Source of the DNA: Alphaproteobacteria bacterium
Lineage (GTDB): Bacteria > Pseudomonadota > Alphaproteobacteria > UBA8366
Assembly: GCA_028281325.1 (NCBI GenBank)
Contig: JANQKC010000003.1
Location: 1-60,792, forward strand
Length of the DNA stretch: 60,792 nt
Direction of reading: 5' to 3'
The notes under the pieces are model-generated. The model ran no database searches and was not told the DNA's origin. It saw nothing but the letters and a program-made list of their open reading frames with translations. Made by a program: the position numbers and the translations under genes. Positions 58,979 to 60,792 of the stretch are shown here, one piece after another (the first letter of the stretch is position 1; each line of letters begins with the position of its first letter).

Positions 58979-60289
58979 CTATGCTTCCGTCGGTTGCTTG
59001 GCGAACAGCTCCCGGAAGACCGGGTAGATGTCGCTCGGCCGCGCAATATGTTTCATCTCGAAGTTCTGGCAGTTTTCCCGAACCGTGTTGTAGGCCTGCC
59101 AGAGTTCCGCCCCGGAGGTGGCGGTCTGGAACATGTCGAGTTCCCGCTCGTCGACGATTTCGACATAGGCGAAATACTGGCAGAGCGGCATGATCTTTTC
59201 CTGCAGCAGCGCGATGCAGCGGTCGCCGTCGTCCGGGAAGTTATCGCCGTCGGACGCTTGCGCCGCATAGATGTTCCAGCTGCTCACCGGGTAGCGGTCC
59301 TGCAGCACCTTGATCATTTCGTTCAGGGCGGTGCTGACCACCGTGCCGCCGCTTTCCCGGCTGTAGAAGAAGGTTTCCTCGTCCACTTCGCTGGCTTCGT
59401 GCGTGTGGCGGATGAAGACGATGTCGGTTTGTTCGTAGCGCCGCTTGAGGAACAGGTGCAAGAGGATGAAGAACCGCTTCGCGAGGTCCTTTTCGCGTTC
59501 GCCCATCGATCCGGAAACGTCCATCAGGCAGAACATCACCGCTTTCGTGTTGGGGCGCGGGAACTTGTCGAGGCGCTTGTAGCGGATGTCGATCGGATCG
59601 AGATAGGGGACGTTGCGCCGCGATTCCTCGAGTTCCATCAGCTTCGTCTTGAGCGTGCTGAGGCGGTACAAGTCCGCTTCGGATTTGGGGCCCGTCGTCT
59701 CGATATCGTCGACTTCCGCTTCGACTTCCTCGACCTCGGCGGCCTTGGGCCGGCCGAGCGCCAAACGCCGGCCGAAGCTGTTGCGGATCGTGCGACGGAT
59801 CGAAATCTGGTTCGGCGTGCCGGTGCGGCTGAAGCCGGCGCGGTGATACTGAAAGGATTGGATTTCCTTCAGGTCCTTCTGGACCAGATCGGGCAATTCC
59901 AGGTCTTCGAAATAGATGTCGAGGAATTCGTCGCGGGTCAGCGCGAAGGTGAAGGCGTCTTCCCCTTCGCCGTCGTCTGACGCCTTCTTGCCGCCTTCGC
60001 CGGCGCCTTGCGCGGGTTTCTGAATCTTGTCCCCGGTGGTGAACTCTTTGTTGCCCGAGAACACCCTTTCGCGATAGCCGCCGGTCGGGGAGTGGTTGAA
60101 CCGGGGTTCCGCGATCCCTTTCGTGGGGATCGAGATCATTTCCCCTTCGTCGACATTCGTGATGCTGCGGTTCTTGATCGAATCGCTGACGACCTTCTTG
60201 ATCTGCTCGCGCGCGCGGCGCATGAACCGCTGGCGATTGCCGAGGTTCTTGTCCTTGGGGTTGAGGCGTCTGTCTACGAAATGACGCAT
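58979..60289 (-). CDS. YeaH/YhbH family protein (DUF444), VWA-like
   Basis: A 436-residue protein. The N-terminal basic RNA-binding-like part (FVDRRLNPKDKNLGNRQRFMRRAR split, residues 4-28) is followed by a VWA-type domain with the MIDAS motif DVSGSMGE (about 258-265). It begins 20 bp after prkA and belongs to the prkA-yeaH-spoVR group, which responds to stress or nitrogen limitation in enteric bacteria. Confidence 0.95.
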   Translation of the reverse strand: MRHFVDRRLNPKDKNLGNRQRFMRRAREQIKKVVSDSIKNRSITNVDEGEMISIPTKGIAEPRFNHSPTGGYRERVFSGNKEFTTGDKIQKPAQGAGEGGKKASDDGEGEDAFTFALTRDEFLDIYFEDLELPDLVQKDLKEIQSFQYHRAGFSRTGTPNQISIRRTIRNSFGRRLALGRPKAAEVEEVEAEVDDIETTGPKSEADLYRLSTLKTKLMELEESRRNVPYLDPIDIRYKRLDKFPRPNTKAVMFCLMDVSGSMGEREKDLAKRFFILLHLFLKRRYEQTDIVFIRHTHEASEVDEETFFYSRESGGTVVSTALNEMIKVLQDRYPVSSWNIYAAQASDGDNFPDDGDRCIALLQEKIMPLCQYFAYVEIVDERELDMFQTATSGAELWQAYNTVRENCQNFEMKHIARPSDIYPVFRELFAKQPTEA

Positions 60290-60308
60290 GGCGGCTACCG
60301 GGCGGGGC

Positions 60309-60792
60309 TTACCCCGCCTTGTTTACCCGCATGTACCATTCGACGAGCCGGCGGACCTGACGTTCCGTATAGCCGCGGTCGGTCATCCGTTTAACGAACT
60401 CGGTGTGCTTGGAATCCGAGTCCGAGTCCTTCTTGGTGCCGAAACTGATGATCGGCAGCAGGTCCTCGACATTGCTGAACATGCGCTTCTCGATAACCTC
60501 GCGCAGTTTCTCGTAGCTGGTCCAGTCCGGGTTCTTGCCGTCGTTCTTGGCGCGGGCGCGCAGCGCGAATTTGACGACCTCGTTCCGGAAGTCCTTGGCG
60601 TTGGTGACGCCGGCGGGCTTCTCGATCTTGGCCAGTTCCTCTTCGAGGATTTCGCGGTCGAACATCTGGCCGGTATCCGGATCCTTGAAGGCTTGCTCCT
60701 CGATCCAGGCATCGGCATAGGCGATGTAGCGGTCGAACAGGTTCTGGCCGTATTCGGTATAGGATTCGAGATAGGCCTTCTGGATCTCGTTG
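60309..60792 (-). CDS. prkA: PrkA family serine protein kinase (partial, C-terminal end)
   Basis: Only the last 160 or so codons are present; the gene runs off the window end. The visible part reads YLESYTEYGQNLFDRYIAYAD, then DPDTGQMFDREILEEELAKIEKP (split) and RGYTERQVRRLVEWYMRVNKAG, matching the PrkA C-terminal domain. PrkA is an AAA+ protein with reported serine kinase or protease-like activity. It is the first gene of the operon with yeaH and spoVR. Confidence 0.93.
   Translation of the reverse strand, partial: NEIQKAYLESYTEYGQNLFDRYIAYADAWIEEQAFKDPDTGQMFDREILEEELAKIEKPAGVTNAKDFRNEVVKFALRARAKNDGKNPDWTSYEKLREVIEKRMFSNVEDLLPIISFGTKKDSDSDSKHTEFVKRMTDRGYTERQVRRLVEWYMRVNKAG

Overview
The window is a GC-rich, gene-dense chromosomal segment of an alphaproteobacterium, probably of Rhodospirillales type. 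The supporting features are an initiator tRNA of alphaproteobacterial form, a HpnN hopanoid exporter, an ECF41 sigma factor, a TRAP-TAXI transporter, a prkA-yeaH-spoVR cluster and high G+C at third codon positions. Species cannot be fixed from the sequence. There is no CRISPR array, rRNA or intact insertion sequence. Layout, left to right: tRNA-fMet and its terminator (20-132). A minus-strand iron-uptake locus follows (197-7034): FecI-type sigma factor, FecR anti-sigma, an STN-type TonB-dependent siderophore receptor, and the DUF3649, PepSY and DUF3325 inner-membrane proteins. Next is a second TonB receptor with a DUF2946 protein (7144-9926). A divergent NrtR-type NUDIX regulator / SPFH protein / NAD-kinase-like cassette has two matching 21-bp operators (10107-12843). 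A decayed IS481-like transposase start and a second copy of the tRNA-type terminator (12949-13165) mark a possible old island edge. From 13.3 to 17.4 kb is a plus-strand metabolic run (VOC, old-yellow-enzyme, arylsulfotransferase-like, DHDPS-like). From 17.6 to 28.6 kb are a lipoprotein-protease fusion, a large hybrid histidine kinase, a histidine phosphatase, a LysR regulator, a secreted beta-propeller, a HAD/MFS pair and small secreted or membrane proteins. From 28.8 to 31.05 kb is an accessory patch: NUDIX hydrolase, orphan ParA, XRE regulator, three evenly spaced 15-bp palindromes, two coupled small genes and a HerA-like helicase relic. From 31.07 to 36.04 kb is a TetR-controlled operon (AhpD-like protein, unknown protein, SDR, membrane protein, Baeyer-Villiger monooxygenase) with the same 22-bp operator in front of tetR and in front of the structural genes. 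From 36.2 to 39.2 kb are an MBL hydrolase, an MFS transporter and a PPOX flavoprotein. From 39.2 to 43.4 kb is a tungstate/molybdate locus (modA diverging from tupBCA, plus an HTH/periplasmic-binding-like regulator) with a shared TGCA-N6-TGCA motif. An AhpD-like gene and its ECF41 sigma factor (43.6-45.0 kb) have a good match to the ECF41 promoter. The hpnN gene (45.1-47.7 kb) appears to lack a normal start codon. After a sparse stretch come a two-component pair (49.1-53.1 kb), a cupin-like protein, a TRAP-TAXI permease and binding protein, then spoVR, yeaH and the 3' part of prkA at the window edge. The likeliest under-described systems are (1) the NUDIX/SPFH/NAD-kinase-like cassette at 10.1-12.8 kb, which looks like a self-regulated NAD-metabolite sensing or membrane-domain module, and (2) the XRE/ParA module at 29.2-30.9 kb with its palindrome array and coupled small genes. 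For both, gene content and operators are read directly from the sequence; the functions are inference.
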